Source of the DNA: UBA1731 sp045595285
GTDB taxonomy: Bacteria > Verrucomicrobiota > Kiritimatiellia > RFP12 > UBA1067
Reading direction: 5' to 3'
NCBI GenBank assembly: GCA_045595285.1
Contig: JAZOAC010000088.1
Location: forward strand, 1-5,531
Length of the DNA stretch: 5,531 bases
This document shows, one piece after another, positions 5,493-5,531 of this stretch. Position 1 is the first letter of the stretch. Each line of letters opens with the position of its first letter. The position numbers and the translations under genes were made by a program. The notes beneath the pieces are model-generated. The model searched no databases and was not told where the DNA came from. It saw nothing but the letters and a program-made list of their open reading frames with translations.

Positions 5493-5531
5493 ATGAAAAA
5501 ACACATAACAGCTCTTGCGGCGGCGGCATTC
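5493..5531 (+). CDS. N-terminus of a secreted protein (3' truncated)
   Basis: An ATG four bases after the phosphoesterase stop opens a frame of 13 codons that runs off the window: MKKHITALAAAAF. Two lysines followed by an Ala/Leu-rich stretch look like the start of a Sec signal peptide. A GGA at 5483-5485, inside the end of the previous gene, gives a reasonable seven-base spacing. The tight spacing indicates the same operon. Nothing can be said about function. Confidence 0.6.
   Translation, partial: MKKHITALAAAAF

Noticed and set aside
4793..5506. Minus-strand open frame (237 codons) opposite the phosphoesterase
   Set aside because: It is fully antisense to a metallophosphoesterase with an intact metal-ligand set, and no motif supports it.
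1..5531. CRISPR arrays, tRNA/rRNA genes, insertion sequences, phage attachment sites
   Set aside because: I looked for regular spaced repeats, cloverleaf-like segments, transposase motifs and terminal inverted repeats. None was apparent, and nearly all bases are accounted for by coding genes.

Overview
The window reads as a compact, gene-dense bacterial segment, about 58% G+C in the parts counted by hand, with every supported gene on the + strand. The most informative taxonomic hint is the gene at 2923-4428. It is a secreted protein with an N-terminal beta-rich domain opening on a 'RQQWPWS..VKVEYRL' motif, followed by a degenerate formylglycine-generating-enzyme (FGE/SUMF1) domain. That architecture is one I associate with the Planctomycetota-Verrucomicrobiota-Chlamydiota group, especially gut Kiritimatiellota. 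The Tat-exported phosphoesterase and the Trp-Pro repeat protein fit such a host. The assignment is an inference from protein style; there is no marker gene here.

Region 1 (1-2778) is the distal part of an operon. It holds the C-terminal two thirds of a MacB/LolD-type ABC ATPase (start outside the window), a full MacB-type permease overlapping it by ATGA, and, a few bases later, an unrecognised secreted protein made of about 16 copies of an ~18-residue [W/F]-P-[I/L/F]-[F/Y/W] repeat. The first two genes form a type VII (mechanotransmission) ABC system. The repeat protein is very probably co-transcribed and may be its partner or client in the envelope.

Region 2 (2779-2922) is the only real intergenic gap. 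It carries a good sigma70-like promoter (TTGAAA, 16-base spacer, extended -10 TGCTATCAT) in an unusual setting. An A11 run lies in and beside the spacer, a T10 run lies at the expected start of the transcript, and the two runs form an 11-bp inverted repeat around the -10 box. A strong Shine-Dalgarno follows.

Region 3 (2923-5531) is the operon driven by that promoter. It encodes the secreted FGE-like protein, which lacks the catalytic cysteines of true FGE, then a Tat-exported calcineurin-like metallophosphoesterase with a full metal-ligand set, and then the first 13 codons of a gene that begins with a signal peptide. All three products appear to be exported, so this looks like an envelope or periplasmic module whose substrate cannot be read from the sequence. 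No RNA genes, CRISPR arrays, insertion sequences or origins were seen.
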